A stretch of DNA of 64,000 bases, taken from NCBI RefSeq assembly GCF_001625215.2, contig NC_030381.2:41848689-41912688 (forward strand). The letters are read 5' to 3'. This DNA comes from Daucus carota subsp. sativus. Taxonomy: Eukaryota > Streptophyta > Magnoliopsida > Apiales > Apiaceae. Under the pieces are notes generated by a model. The model was not told the DNA's origin. It made no database searches and saw nothing but the letters and a program-made list of their open reading frames with translations. Shown piece by piece: positions 1 to 12,600 of this stretch. The stretch's first letter is position 1. Each line of letters starts with the position of its first letter. Position numbers and translations under genes: made by a program.

Positions 1-866
1 AGATGAAGAGAAGGAGAACCTTTGCTGAAAACAGTTCCGATATGCAGGTAGCTCCATTAAATATGTCAAAGTCAATACACTTACTAATAAGAAACTGTGA
101 CATTAAGGCAGTAGATGAGTGACAACAAGTTGTGTTGGCCCTGTTGGTTTTATTTGACATTTGGTTGCGGGTGTCTTTTACATCAAAGAGGTACTCCTTG
201 AGCTTAAATCCCGAACAACCGGACCCTATGGAAGACTTGGACAGCTGCGCTTCGTGATCTTGGACATCATTGTATATTTCAGGAACTTCTGAGAGAAAAG
301 AAGTTTTAGTAGTTTAAAGCGTTTATAGCTACCAGTCCTGTGTCAGTGCAGAACTTCACCATTTGTACCTAATCTGAATTGTTAGCCTGTCGATCTAAGC
401 TGACAAAGGAGTATTGTTGTATGAATTCGGTTATAATAACTGAGAGGCGCTATTGCACAGACTCTCAGCTGTGAAATAAGTAGAGTCTACAGAGCATATT
501 GTTTTTAATTATGATGATCTGCTGAGTATTTATTCATCTCCCATTGTTTATATTCTGAGGACCCGGGCTGAAATTGTGTGTGTTGGCATATGTGCATAAT
601 CAGCGGCAAAATGGACATTGTTCATACTGATCAGAGAAAATAGATCCAACTGTCTTTTTTACATTCATGATAAAACCCAAATAATGCTAGTACAAATACT
701 GATAGAAGTGTAAGAGATCCATCAAATCCGAAATAATAAATAGTTGAACAACAAACAATAACTAAACAGCTAACGAAGCAAAAAAGGACATCATTGGAAA
801 AATCTCCGATCAGTCCTGCATATGCTTGAATGTAGATTGTGGATGACTGGACACTCACGATGGCCA
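1..866. other. 3' flank of the MFS gene, no other gene seen
   Basis: This lies downstream of the MFS stop codon on the minus strand and should hold its 3' UTR. A 78-codon open frame at 631-867 directly follows the stop in another frame and has no recognisable homology, so I treat it as non-coding. No RNA gene or transposon ends were recognised before the window edge. Confidence 0.5.
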
Positions 867-3800
867 CTAAGATAAGGTCACTGACTTCTTCCCCTTCTTG
901 CTAGTATAAATCTTCGAATAGACACTTTTTGTTCTAAAAGTGAGTAAAACATCTAAACCAAATCCAATAACGCATGTTATGGCCATGACAATAAACACTA
1001 GCCTGTAACAGTGAGCCCCTATGCATGTGTTTCCGCCTCCAGCAGTAGGTGTAGCCTGTGAATCATACAAGAAACCAGCAAGCATTCCGGAGAACAGAAA
1101 AGAGCCAAGCGGAAGGTTGAGGATTAGGATATTGTAGATCAGACCATAGTACTTCAGCCCAAACAGCTCTGAAGCAGTAGGAACTGTGATAGCCAGGCGG
1201 ACTCCGTAACATACTCCTACTACAATTGAGCCAACATAAAGAGAACCTGGCAAAGCCATAGCCATCAAAATGTATCCTACACACATTAAAATTTGAGAAG
1301 CTGCATTCCAGATAGGCCTTGGTGTTCCAGCTTTCCTGCAAATAGTAACAAGTAGTGGTTACAGGTTTGCTATCAGTGAACTAGTCAAAACAATTAATAT
1401 AAAGCTATATGGCAATAAAAACTAACTACATCGATTGATTTCGGATCTTATGTGACAGGCATTACTTAAATGTTACTGGTCTTTAGACCATACCAATAAG
1501 CCTCTGGTCCATTTTTTCAATAATTCACCGTAGAAATGTGAAGTAGTGATCCCCTAGCACATGGCTCGTAAATCTCAGGAATGACTCACACTAAAGGCAA
1601 CATTTACTTGTATAACCTAAAACTATTCATTTCACTGACCATTTCAGCACACTTAACTAGATATAAAGAACTTAACTAATTTCTTCAAAGAAACTAGTAC
1701 TTAATTAATTAGGTGATCCTACCAACTACTTTGTAATGTATGGTACAAAATCTTCAGACTTAAAAAGCATGCTAAAGAATAGAACGATGAAATTGATGCA
1801 CAACAAGGTGGTCCCTTCTCCCTTATCTCCATCAAGGCATCAAGTGGATCAAGCTTGCCCACATCATTGACCTCCGATGTACAAAGTGCAAAACAAAGAC
1901 TATTCTTTTTTTAATTACAAAGACTATTTTTTAGTGGCATATTTTTGTTCCTCTCACCGACACATATATTCTATGGATGCCAATGAAAAGGGCATCTCTT
2001 GCTTTTGTTTTAGAGAAAATATCAAGGAAAGTAGGTCATTGACCTTTATTTCATACCTTTTTCTAGAAATAAAATTCGGAGTGGGATATTAGACAAGCAC
2101 ACTTTGTATCCTCAAGTGGTTCCAAGCACATTCTTAGAAAGTTCCTTGCTAAATTACAAATTAAACGATAGACAAATTGAAGTGCTTGCCTGCTAAGGAA
2201 AAGGTCGTCTAAACCAACTTCAGATATGAAGATTTTAGCAAAGCCTAAATCTTAATTGCTGCATGCATCATGTTTGTCTAAACATTAAACGTGTAAAGTA
2301 ATTATGATAAAAAATTAACAATAGTAGCTCATACTTTTGTATGGTTAATTTTAAAGTCATGTTAAGGTAATTATGTAACTTTCAGCAGCTTCTAAAGAAG
2401 AAACCTTCGGGAGGGAGTTAACTTACTTGATGAAGTACTCTGAAACTGAACCAGAAAGAATCCGCCCGAAAAATCCCCAGATGCTAGTAAGCGAAACAAA
2501 CATCGAGACATCAGCGTATCCAAGAGCCAGTCCCATCTGTCCCATGTTATTTATCACTGCCAAGCCAGTCCCTACTCCACACAAAAATGAAGAAAATAAT
2601 ATCCAGAAATCAACCGTCTTTAATGCCTCCATTATAGTGTGCTCTTCTCCAATCACTGGCTGGATTTTCTCAGTCTCCTCCTCCACAACCACCTCTGCCA
2701 CAGTTGTCTCCGGCGTTCTCTCTACCTCTGCCTTCTCTTGCACTAAAAGCGGCTCAGTCACATTATTTTCAGTGTTTGAAATTGTTGAATCGTTAGACCG
2801 GATTGAATTTTGTAACATAAGGTACACGGGAACACATAAAGGTGAGGCTATAAGAATGAGAAGTATGATAGCAAATGCTTGGGATAACATGCTTCCATGT
2901 GGACCACTAACATCAAAAGCAAGCAGATAAAGAGCTATTATCACAGCAACAACATTGAAAATTCCAAAAAATTTCACTTCCTGTTTATCTTCTTTCGAAG
3001 TGGAAGATGGTGGAATTTCGCGAAGGAATAGAATGGCAGTCAAGCAGACAACAAAAGGAATAATTGCAAGCATTAGAACAAAAGTTGCAGGATCATCTGA
3101 GAATAATGAAGCACATAAATCTGTGAATATAGCTGTGCTTAATCCAACATAGCCTTTAAGAATTCCCGTAACTGGACCCCTCGTTTTCCTAAAGTTCCGA
3201 ATACATGTAACCAGAATTGCAGTGTTCATCCAAGTTGTGCTGTTTCCTCCCATACACAGAAATACACACATCTGCAATCAATCAAGTAAATCAATTAACA
3301 ACAAGAAGGAAAGGCTTTTAAAGCAAAATCTAATCTATTGGAGCTGCATATAAATCCCATATGCTGCTGTAATAAAGAATTCACCAGACAGATTTTACAG
3401 TAGATTTTTGTTTATTAAAGTAATGAAAACACATATGCAGGTCTAAGATCTAGCAAAAATAGAATGTCGTGCATCAAAAATTCTGTAGCTTAAACTACAC
3501 TTTCTTCAACATCTAAAATTAGCTTATATGACAATCCATCTAAGAAACTCAGATATTATACAAACATGCAAGATTCACTATGTAGATATATATAAAACAA
3601 AATCATTATTCAAGTTTCATTCATAGTTGAATTCGAACGCACGATAAGTAACATTTTTTTAAAAAAAAATCGATAAATTAGTTTGTACTCGAGCCACGCG
3701 GATGCACATCCATAGTCCCTCATCTTAGAAAAATGTGAAGCATTATTATGGGATGACATGACATAACCAAGAAATTCCTTTAAAACCCCCATGTCAGAGT

Positions 3801-4246
3801 GCAGTATGGGAATATAAACAAATCAATAACTATTTTATACATGCAAAAGAAGCTCGGGTCTCGGTCCCTGATAATCGTATGTCATCGACACATTATAAGG
3901 AAAAAGAAGAACTTACCGCCCAATAAGGAAGAGGCAGAATGCGTCCACTAATGACAAGCCATTGAGCCCCATACCCAACAAGGCCCATAAGAGACCCAAT
4001 GAGAAGCAACACTGGCGGTGACAGGCGGTCGGAGCCAAGTCCGGCGAGTATTCCAAACGCTTTTCCGACGTCTTTAGCAACGGAGAGATTGTTTAGCTCC
4101 AGCTGAGTTAATGACATGAGTGACTTGAGAGCGTCAGAGTAGTTGGAGAATGTGTAGTTGTTGCCTGAGATGGCTTGGACCCAAACGGCGGTAACGAAGC
4201 CTAGCCATTTTCCGGCGGGAGATGCCGGAGAATATTTAAAAGCCAT
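867..4246 (-). CDS. Nodulin-like / NFD4-like major facilitator superfamily transporter
   Basis: Multi-pass membrane transporter of the plant Nodulin-like plus MFS family (NFD4-like); the substrate is unknown for most members. I assemble three exons on the minus strand: 3917-4246, 2427-3271 and 867-1335, all GT-AG, giving 547 aa, a usual length for the family. The N-terminus carries the family pattern GKWLGFVTAVWVQAISGNNY followed by YSDALKSLMSLTQ and a DVGKAFGILAG helix. Exon 2 gives CMGGNSTTWMNTA and further hydrophobic helices, an acidic cytosolic loop around residues 260-325 (PLLVQEKAEVE, VVEEETEKIQ), then the second half starting TVDFWILFSSFLCGVG. Exon 3 gives GFFGRILSG-KKAGTPRPIW and the last helices, with a basic tail ending KKGKKSVTLS. 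Likely orthologue of At4g34950 by similarity and by its neighbours. The family assignment is firm; localization and substrate are not visible. Confidence 0.92.
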
Positions 4247-4528
4247 CGGAAAATCAAGAAGTGTGTTGTGGTGGTTGTGTTAGTTAGGGTCTTAGGGAGG
4301 GAAGAAATTATGGTTCAAAAGGGGCGATTTGTGGGGATATTTATAATAGTGTCAATTTGTGGGCTGCGACAATAGTGGTTTTAACAACAAAATTGGTGGG
4401 CTAGCTAAGCCTGATGCCTTCCCTTTTCTCCTTTACTTTTACCGAGCAACGAGTGGGATGAGATCTTATTGACTTTACCATAATTTGCATACTTATTAAA
4501 ATTAAATTATTCCCTTGACGACAACAAA

Positions 4529-4884
4529 AACATCTCCAAACATTGAAAACCGACATATTAAAAATAAAAAATTGAGTCAATCTCTCAAAAACTTCATACT
4601 CTGATCATATCCAGCTGTTGGTTATAATTGTAGCTAACTCATATGGCTAAATTTGTCGAGCCTCTCCAAATCTGTAAGAAATCTGTAGAAAAGATTGCAC
4701 ATCATTTATTACCATATTAAACTGATATATTCTATTTTAATAATCTATAATATTAATAACATACTATTTTTAAATTACAGTCGATCAATATAGTCAATAC
4801 CATTGAAGCAAATTGTCTTACAGATTCAGCAGATTTTACATAATGTCTTACGGATCCAATTTAGTCAACACCGTTGTAGATGCT
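4529..4884. mobile_element. Degenerate MITE, same family as 34122-34532
   Basis: The right half (about 4690-4884) aligns well by eye with 34345-34532: both carry a block around CATCATTTATTACC, a run ending CTTACAGATTC and a terminus reading GATGC or GATAC before TAA. The left boundary near 4529 (ACATCTCCAAAC) resembles an inverted copy of the right end but is imperfect. A TAA follows the right end. It appears to be an older copy than the one at 34122. Confidence 0.55.
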
Positions 4885-4909
4885 TAAACGCAGTTCGAGT
4901 TTTCAGTAT

Positions 4910-5215
4910 TAAAAAAAAGTGAAAAGAAGTTTCAAGTTCTGATTTGATATTTATTAAGGTGGTTAGTTTTTATTTTTAATATATTGAAAAAGGTAGTTTT
5001 GAAACTTTCTTCAAACTGAAAAAAATAATTTTTATTTTTGATATTTTTAAAATCAGATCACAATTTGAAACTTTCTTTCAATAATTTCGACACTAAAAAA
5101 AATAGATAGATTTTTTTTTTGATATTTTGGAAAAAGGTAGTTCTGAAACTTGCTTCTAATATATCCAAAATTAAAAAAATTATTTTTTATTTATGATATT
5201 TTTCATCCAAAAATT
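4910..5215. repeat. Imperfect tandem repeat, period about 144 bp
   Basis: The phrase GAAAAAGGTAGTT followed by CTGAAACTT or TTGAAACTT occurs at about 4986 and 5129 with similar flanking AT-rich sequence. Similar fragments (TTGAAACTTTCTT) recur between them. The repeat is diverged and has no visible coding content. Confidence 0.45.
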
Positions 5216-5687
5216 TTGAAAATTTAGAAAAATAAAATAGAGCTGTCCGAGAGGCGCCATCCACACACTTCTCGCTTCGGCTTTGTACAAGTATATCGAT
5301 AAGCTCGAGGCGGTTACCATCCCTAGTATCATGATTATGAGCCCTTGTGATGCGCACTTCAGGAGTCAGGACTGGTTCATTGTGTATGTGTATTTGTAGC
5401 AATTTTTTATTTTTTTTGCTAGGTAATGTATTTGTAGCAAGCTATTCATGATGTATACGAATTTGTAAATATTTTTATTCCGAGTTAGTACACTTAATTT
5501 TAAGTATATTCATTGTTTATTTTTTAAACTTTTTTTATAAAAAAATTCTAATATTTAATATGATAATAAATGATGTAAAATTTTACTTATAAATCTCCAG
5601 AAATCGATCAAATCATAACGATTATGAAATGATTGTCAATTTTTCTTTTACTAAAAGTAACAATCCATCAACTTTTTTCAGAGAGTA

Positions 5688-5857
5688 GTGCTATGTGCAC
5701 ATAATTGTGTACAAAAAATTTATACATACGTGTGGCAATTGATGTGGTGAGTTTCAATGGATTGTTGATGTAAACACATTGGTCTATTCTAATTAAAATC
5801 CACCACATATCATTATGTAGAAAATTTTGTACACAGTGATACATATACCAAGCATTT
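5688..5857. mobile_element. Small foldback MITE-like element
   Basis: The two ends are imperfect inverted copies. The left side has GCACATAATTGTGTACAAAA and the right side AAATTTTGTACACAGTGATA; GTGCTATGTGC on the left faces ATACCAAGCAT on the right. Length about 170 bp. No target-site duplication could be fixed, so the superfamily is open. Confidence 0.5.
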
Positions 5858-7412
5858 TCCTTTTTTACTTGATGCTACAAAGAGGTCCTAAAAAAATTGT
5901 GATCTAAATAAAATTTTGATTGAAGAATACGCTTGTGCAAATAAGTTAATAATAGCCCATGAGCACAACTAAAAAAGAGAGACGTACGAAATTGTACATC
6001 CTTTTATTTTAACATGAAAACTTTACAACCTGTCACACACAGGGACCCATAACTCTTTGTTTTGCGGTACCAATAGCACACACAGACAATTAACGATAGA
6101 GGCACACTTCGTTTTGGTTGTTGAGAAATTAGGTTCAGTATTACTTTAATGTTTGCTGCGAAATTGCGGTATTTGTCGATTACACCCGTCACTTTCTTCA
6201 CTCACCTCTCAAGTTGCAGTTTGGTTTTTGGAAAATGTTAAATATTTAATAATATATATATATTAATGAAAATATTAACAATAAATAAAAATTGACCTCC
6301 TTCGTTCATATTAATTTTACCAATCAAATCATCTCATATGGACACGTCATTCATGTCATGTGGTTAAAATAAAATTTTAACAAAATAATTTAGGATATCT
6401 GATCGAACTCCTTTTTTCTTCCTCTTCTTTATATTAAAAAAAAGGAAAGTAATTAAGATTTCTAAGATCAGCTATGCTACATTATGTTAGAAAATTGTCT
6501 AGTCTCTTTCGCCCAAAAAAAAAATACTTTTTAGGGAAACAAATCTTTCAATTGTTAAATATTCTGATAACTATAATATTTGTTTACAAGTTACGCATGC
6601 CCCCATGCCTTGTTTTGTTCGTTTCAGGTTCAGTTCTTCCCTGGAGATATTGTTTTGCATGCCTGTTGCTTACCTAAGAAGTTAAGTATTTTTAACTAAA
6701 CAAGTCAGGTATTGAAATAGTCACTGGTTTTCGGAAACTAATTTTAAAAAAATGTTACACATGTAATTTTGGTAAAATACCTTCAAAGAAAAATATTGTA
6801 CATGAAAAGAGAATAATTATATATTTTCACAATTAAATTTAAAATCATCATCGCGTCACAAATATCCCACATGCATGTATTTTCATTGTATAAAAGTTTC
6901 CGAAAAGAATATCAGATTTCCTAAAAATATAACAGTCCGATTAATTAAACGAATATTTGTAAAAAATGCGTGTGCGGATTGTGACATAGGCAGGTTCTAA
7001 GTAGCGGCCAGGGGAACATGAAATCCAACAAGTTGATGAAAATGAAACATGGCTAGGAGTAGTAGTATATTTACCTTTGGGTTTCGCAGAGGGTGTTTCA
7101 AGTACGGCCTCATAATAGATCTCATGTTTATGCCCAATCTTATCATTTCTTCATCAGCACTTGTCCACCATTTTACTCCATAATATGTGGTCACGTTAAT
7201 CCCCTTCAACTTTTGTTGTTAATATAATACACTACTTATGATTTATAAAGATAAATTAAAGTTATATTGTTTCCACTTTTATTAATATTAAGTACATGCT
7301 ATCTCTATTGTTTAAGAGAAATTTTATGTTACTTAACACATATTATAATTTAATATTAAATTCGCCCTACTTTGGATGTTGACTGGGATTCGTTGACCGT
7401 CTATATCACATG

Positions 7413-8001
7413 TAGACCTGGCAATCGTGGCGTGTCGTGTACTTCCGTGTCGGGTACTTTCACGTTTCGTGTACTTGGAGGTGAAACCCGTACCCGACCC
7501 GTTTCGAATTCGTGTACCTAATCTCAAATCCGTACCCGTTTCGAAACGTGTCGTGTAGTTTTTGTGTAGTTTTCGTGTACATTTAATGTAAATATAATAA
7601 TTAAATTTAATTAAAATATATTAAAAAAAATACATTTTTATGTATTATTTAATGAAATATATGCATTTTTATGTATTATATAGTGAAATATATATTAAAT
7701 CTTTATATATGTATACAATTGTGTACAAAATTGTACATGTATATATATTATATATATATAAATATATATATTTTTACACGAACATATACTTATTTTTTTA
7801 AATATATATATATAGATATATATATATATCGTGTACTTTCGTGTATATAAAATGAAAACCCGGACCCGACACTAAATTCAACGTGTATTTTCGTGTTCGT
7901 GTACTTTCGTGTTCGTGTACCGAATATTGAAAACCAAACCCGAACTTTTCGTGTTGTGTTCGTGTCGTGTTTTCGTGTCGTGTGCCAAATTGCCAGGTCT
8001 A
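7413..8001. mobile_element. hAT-like MITE with TAGACCTGGCAA terminal repeats
   Basis: 589 bp element starting TAGACCTGGCAAT and ending ATTGCCAGGTCTA, flanked by a perfect 8 bp duplication ATCACATG (7405-7412 and 8002-8009). Both subterminal regions hold many copies of CGTGTACTTTCGTG-like motifs in opposite orientation, while the centre is AT-rich. Eight-base duplications and subterminal motif arrays are typical of hAT elements. There is no transposase. A relative lies at 24400-24875. Confidence 0.9.
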
Positions 8002-9649
8002 ATCACATGCGTCCTTTTTTTTTTTCATAAAAGAATATCAACTTGGGCAAAATGAACAAATTGAAAACAGAAGACTAGTCAGTGATTATACCTTTATAAG
8101 TTTAGATATTAGGTTTTTAACACATATTTTTAAGTTTTTTATGGGAAAAAACCTTTTTCTGAATAATATATATAACTAAACTTTTAATTAACGAAAAATA
8201 TCAATTAAGAATATTAATTTTTATCATCCGATTAATTAACAAAAAGATATGTGTAAAATATCAAAGTGTCTACGAAAAGACAGCGGAAATCCTACTTTAC
8301 AAAGAAACTCATCAATTTATACTAGCTTATTTCGAGCATGGCCGATGATAGTGTCCAAATACGTATAGTTATTGACAAGTTTTAGCATCAAAAAGTGATT
8401 GTGATGTTAAAATAAAATTTTATATTATTGAAAAGAAACATCACAACAAGTCTAATCGCCTAATCGATTGGAATTAAGAAAATTGTGTTCATTTTGTCAA
8501 CAACGAAGTAGATCACTTATTGCAAATTTGAGTCCAACTATCAATGAACTTAATTTGTTCATTTTGTTAAATTCGAAAATTGAAAGTATCCAAAACTAAA
8601 AGAAATCAATATAGGAGGGTAGAACTTGTTTTGATGATCAGCTCTAATATGATTACTAAAATTTTCTATTTGGCTTACGAAATCATCGTAAAATTTGATT
8701 CTGATTTTCCAAAACCTCAAAATTAGGGAGAATCCGACATATTTTCTTTTTAAAAAAGAGTTTAGATGCTCATGTAGAATTATGAAAGAATTAAGAAAAG
8801 AAAAGTACAGCTACAGATTTTAGGTTATTCAAGTACTGGGAGGTGGGAAAGGCAAAAATAATATACTACTCCCTCCACTTTTTTTTATTTTTCTCGTTTG
8901 ATATGTTGGGATTATTTATAACATGAGATAAATTATTAATTTATGTCTAATTTATAAGACTAAATATAGTCGTGAGTGATATTGTTGAATTCGTATTCAT
9001 GAATAATTTAATTCAATAAAATTTTTAAATTCGTTACTAATATAAAATTAAAAATATTAACAATAAAAAATGTGTGTTAGACAAACATGACAAAAATTAA
9101 CGGAAAAAATTGAAGTAATGTACGAAAACCTAAATGAAATTATGTTGGAGGATAAAGGAGAGGAGATAGAAACAAGAAAAAGTGGAACCGCTTATCATAA
9201 CAGTACGGTGCGCCCATTCTCATACAGCCTGTACTGACTTTGAGTTTTTTTCAAGTTGACAGCGATCATACACCAACTTACAGATCATCTGCAGATCGTA
9301 ACATGTGCTTTAAATTACACGAAATCAAAACCCCAAAATATCTTTTTCCAAATTTATTTTAAACCGTTGATGCGAATTGTTTGTGGAGCCCTATCTTAAG
9401 TCCTATCCAACGAGCATATACCATACGTACGTAGTTTTCTTTTTGAAATGTCGCAATGCCTATACATTCTCTCAAAATAATAATTTTTTATAATATAAAA
9501 CACTACTACATCCATTATATTCTCCCATTATCGTCATTTTATAATAATAAAAATACTATTACACCAACTACTTTCTTCTACCATCTCAAATCTATTATTA
9601 AAAAATATATGGATCCCACTACTTAACCACTTTCCATCTAATTTTAGTA

Positions 9650-9884
9650 CTCCCTCCGTCCCAAAATACATGTCACTTTGACTTTTTGCACGTAATTTGA
9701 TGTGCAAATAAAACATACTTCTATACATTATTTTTCAAAATTTCTTTTTCTGAATAAAAGTATAACATCCATATTTTTATTCAGAAAAAGAAAATCTGAA
9801 AAATAATATATAGACATATGTTTTATTTGCACCTCAAATTACGTGAAAAAAGTCAAAGTGACATGTATTGTGGGACGGAGGGAG
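9650..9884. mobile_element. Stowaway-like foldback MITE
   Basis: 235 bp element with CTCCCTCCGTCCC at the left and GGGACGGAGGGAG at the right, flanked by TA on both sides. Nearly the whole element is an inverted repeat: the ATGTCACTTTGACTTTTT arm returns as AAAAAGTCAAAGTGACATG, so the transcript would fold into a long hairpin. A second right end (GGGACGGAGGGAGTA) occurs at 9942-9956, suggesting a partly lost neighbouring copy. Confidence 0.85.
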
Positions 9885-10320
9885 TATTTTTTTACACTTT
9901 TTCTTGGTTTCTGTGTCCAATCTCAATGTATATAATTCATTGGGACGGAGGGAGTACTAGTGTATGAAAAGTGTACGGAACTTCCAACTTGAGCAACATA
10001 CATACATGTTACAGTTTTTAACCACGCTGTTCAGTGTTAGCAATCTTGTGTAGATATGAAAATGTTCATGGAAAGATGACCAGAGAAGTCGATGTTAGCG
10101 GAGGAGTGTATATATTCCATTTTGTAGATTGTGGGACAAGTTGCATGTCCTTTCCTTTGTCATTCTCATATTCGTGGATCAGCCCACCAATTGGCAGTAA
10201 TATCAGATTATCAATAGTCGGCTTGAAACGATCAGTCGATCATCATTCAATTATTATTGAAAAGAAATAAGAGCACATTTGAAGATGACGGGTTAGAACA
10301 TCTTGGACCATGAGAAGAGC

Positions 10321-10425
10321 CTTAGCTAAAGTCTTAAAGGGTGAGTTTGAAATACCAAAATGAAAAATACACCTTAGCTAAAGTCTTAAAGGCTGAGTTT
10401 TGAAGTATCAAAATGAAAAATACAG
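10321..10425. repeat. Two-copy direct repeat, period about 52 bp
   Basis: CTTAGCTAAAGTCTTAAAGG begins at 10321 and again at 10373, each followed by a similar GAGTTT...CAAAATGAAAAATACA segment. The copies differ by a few bases. It may lie in the left part of an old MITE related to those at 4529 and 34122, because 10490-10755 resembles their internal sequence and ends GAGATGCTC. Confidence 0.7.
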
Positions 10426-12600
10426 TTAATCGTTTCAAAAAATTACGCTCTTTTTTTTTTTATAATTTTAGTTAACGGCACATTGAAGACTATATTTGTC
10501 GAATCTTAAATGTCACATTTGTAGTAAAACTACACATCATTTATTATTATATTAAATTATAATATACAATTTATATCAATATAAAAAAATTAATAACATA
10601 CTTTTTTTAAATTATTGTCTACTAAGAGCAATTCTGACGAGGTTGATTATAACTGCGGACCAAGATCGAATGTTAAAAATTTAACAAGTTTGACGTAATG
10701 TGACAAATGTCTATTTAGTCAACAACTATATCCAATCTCATTGAGATGCTCTAAAGATAATTGGCTAAATGATAATAAATATGGATGTATTATTTTTAAT
10801 TTTTATTATAATATATTAGTTCACCACAATATGCATTTAAACAATCTGAAAGTAAAAGTCACCCTAACTTTTACACTAATAATATTTAATTCTTAGTTTT
10901 CCTTCTATTAAAATTTTAACTAAAATGTTAACCACATACAAATTAATCAATATATTTTTTAGTATATAATTTACTTAATCAATTGATATAATTTACTCGC
11001 AATCAAAACCACCTCAATAACTAATTAATTCATCTTTGTTTTCATTAATTATATTTCTTTCTATATTAAACATTATTCAATAACGATGGATCCTCCGCTT
11101 TTTCTGTGAAATTATATGTTTTTAAATTTTTGATTAAAAAAATATTTTTATATGACAAAACAATATTTTTTAGAGAAAATTAATTCACTCATCACTGAAC
11201 TATAGGGGTTTGGGTTTCTAAACTAAAATTCTTAACTTTTTGATATCTAAAATTTTAAAAAATCTGATTCAAGTGCAAAAGTCAATGTTTGTCGATGATA
11301 ACGTGAAAATTCAAAATCAAAAATTTTTACACGTTAGTAAACTCAAAATCGAAAATTTTCATCACTCGTGTTTTTATAATCACTCACAACAAATATTAAC
11401 ATATCAAAATTTTATTTCAAATTGTGAAGATTTAATTTTTCACATTTTTAATTATTTTTTTTTCATTTTTTTAAATTTCACGTCAGCATCGACTAACGAC
11501 CGTCAGACAAATTTTGACAGAAGACTTAGAGTCAGATTTTATGAAAGTTTAAATTTTAAAAAAAATGGATTTTCTAGTCTAGGAACCTCAAACATAGATG
11601 ATTTATAATTCATGGATGAATTAATTAGTCTTCTCATATTTCATATATTAATTTAAGTTAATTTATACTCATATTTTAAAAAAAATGTTGATTAAAACTT
11701 AATTAAAAATTTATTACTTATGAATTTATCATAATTTTTATGGGATGACCCTAACCTAGACAATCAAGTATCCCATAATTTTAATTTAATAATGTATATA
11801 AATATAAATTTAGTTAAAAAATTAATACCACAACTAATTAATTGATTTTTTCTTCATTAATCATAATTTTGTCATATCAAAACATTATTTAATAAGAATC
11901 AATCATCAACCACATCCGCATTTTCCATGAAATTATATATTCTTTTAATCCTTGATTCAATTACATTTTTATTTCACTTGATAAATATTTATTATTTTAA
12001 TTTAAATATATACTTATATTACTAATTGATATTTATTATTTTACTTTATCGCTAATCTAATATAGAGATAATTTATATTAGTAAAATTTTATCACATAAT
12101 TTTGGTCATTCTTAAATTAGTTTTTCTTTTCTTTATTATGGGACGAATTAGTTAGTATATTTTAGGGATAGTCATGCATACATGGGCAAATGGGCTTTAT
12201 TTCACCAGATCTAGCACCACAAGAAATTGGGCCAATTATTTAGCAACAACAAAAAAAAAGAAATCGGGCCAATTCATGTTCAGAGAGTTCGGACAAGTAC
12301 GCCACTTATTGGGCCATCTCAATAAAGCAAAACCAGGTAAAATGACACGAATATTTGTAACGGTTTACAAAAAGAAAAAAGAAAAGTCGCAATATATCGT
12401 GTCCTTAATTTATTTTTGGTTAGTTCATCTGACAAACACTTGGGAGCGGAGAAGAGAGTGCATACATACATCTATACATACAAGCAATAACATAACATAT
12501 TCTGAGTTTCTGACACACACCCACTTACTCAAACACCCAACTGATCATAATACATGTTGTGTTTGTGTGTTGATGAAGGAAGATATATTAGTTGAATTGA

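Larger units (their letters stand above)
4247..12600. other. Intergenic region between the MFS and cyclophilin genes
   Basis: About 8.3 kb of AT-rich DNA with no convincing gene. It serves as the shared upstream region of the divergent MFS (minus) and cyclophilin (plus) genes. It contains several mobile-element remnants listed separately (4529, 5688, 7413, 9650, about 10300), short tandem repeats (4986-5215 and 10321-10425) and low-complexity AT runs around 7700-7830. The open frames here are short and lack family motifs. The stretch 10800-12150 shows only AT-rich sequence; 11170-11610 may be an old transposon with an imperfect terminal repeat, but no target duplication could be fixed. Confidence 0.6.

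Noticed and set aside
9942..9956. Second GGGACGGAGGGAGTA end, as a full outer Stowaway element
   Set aside because: No matching left end could be found upstream of 9650, so only the inner element is annotated as complete.
11240..11608. 122-codon open frame
   Set aside because: Low-complexity, Phe/Asn/Lys-rich translation of AT-rich DNA with no recognisable domain.
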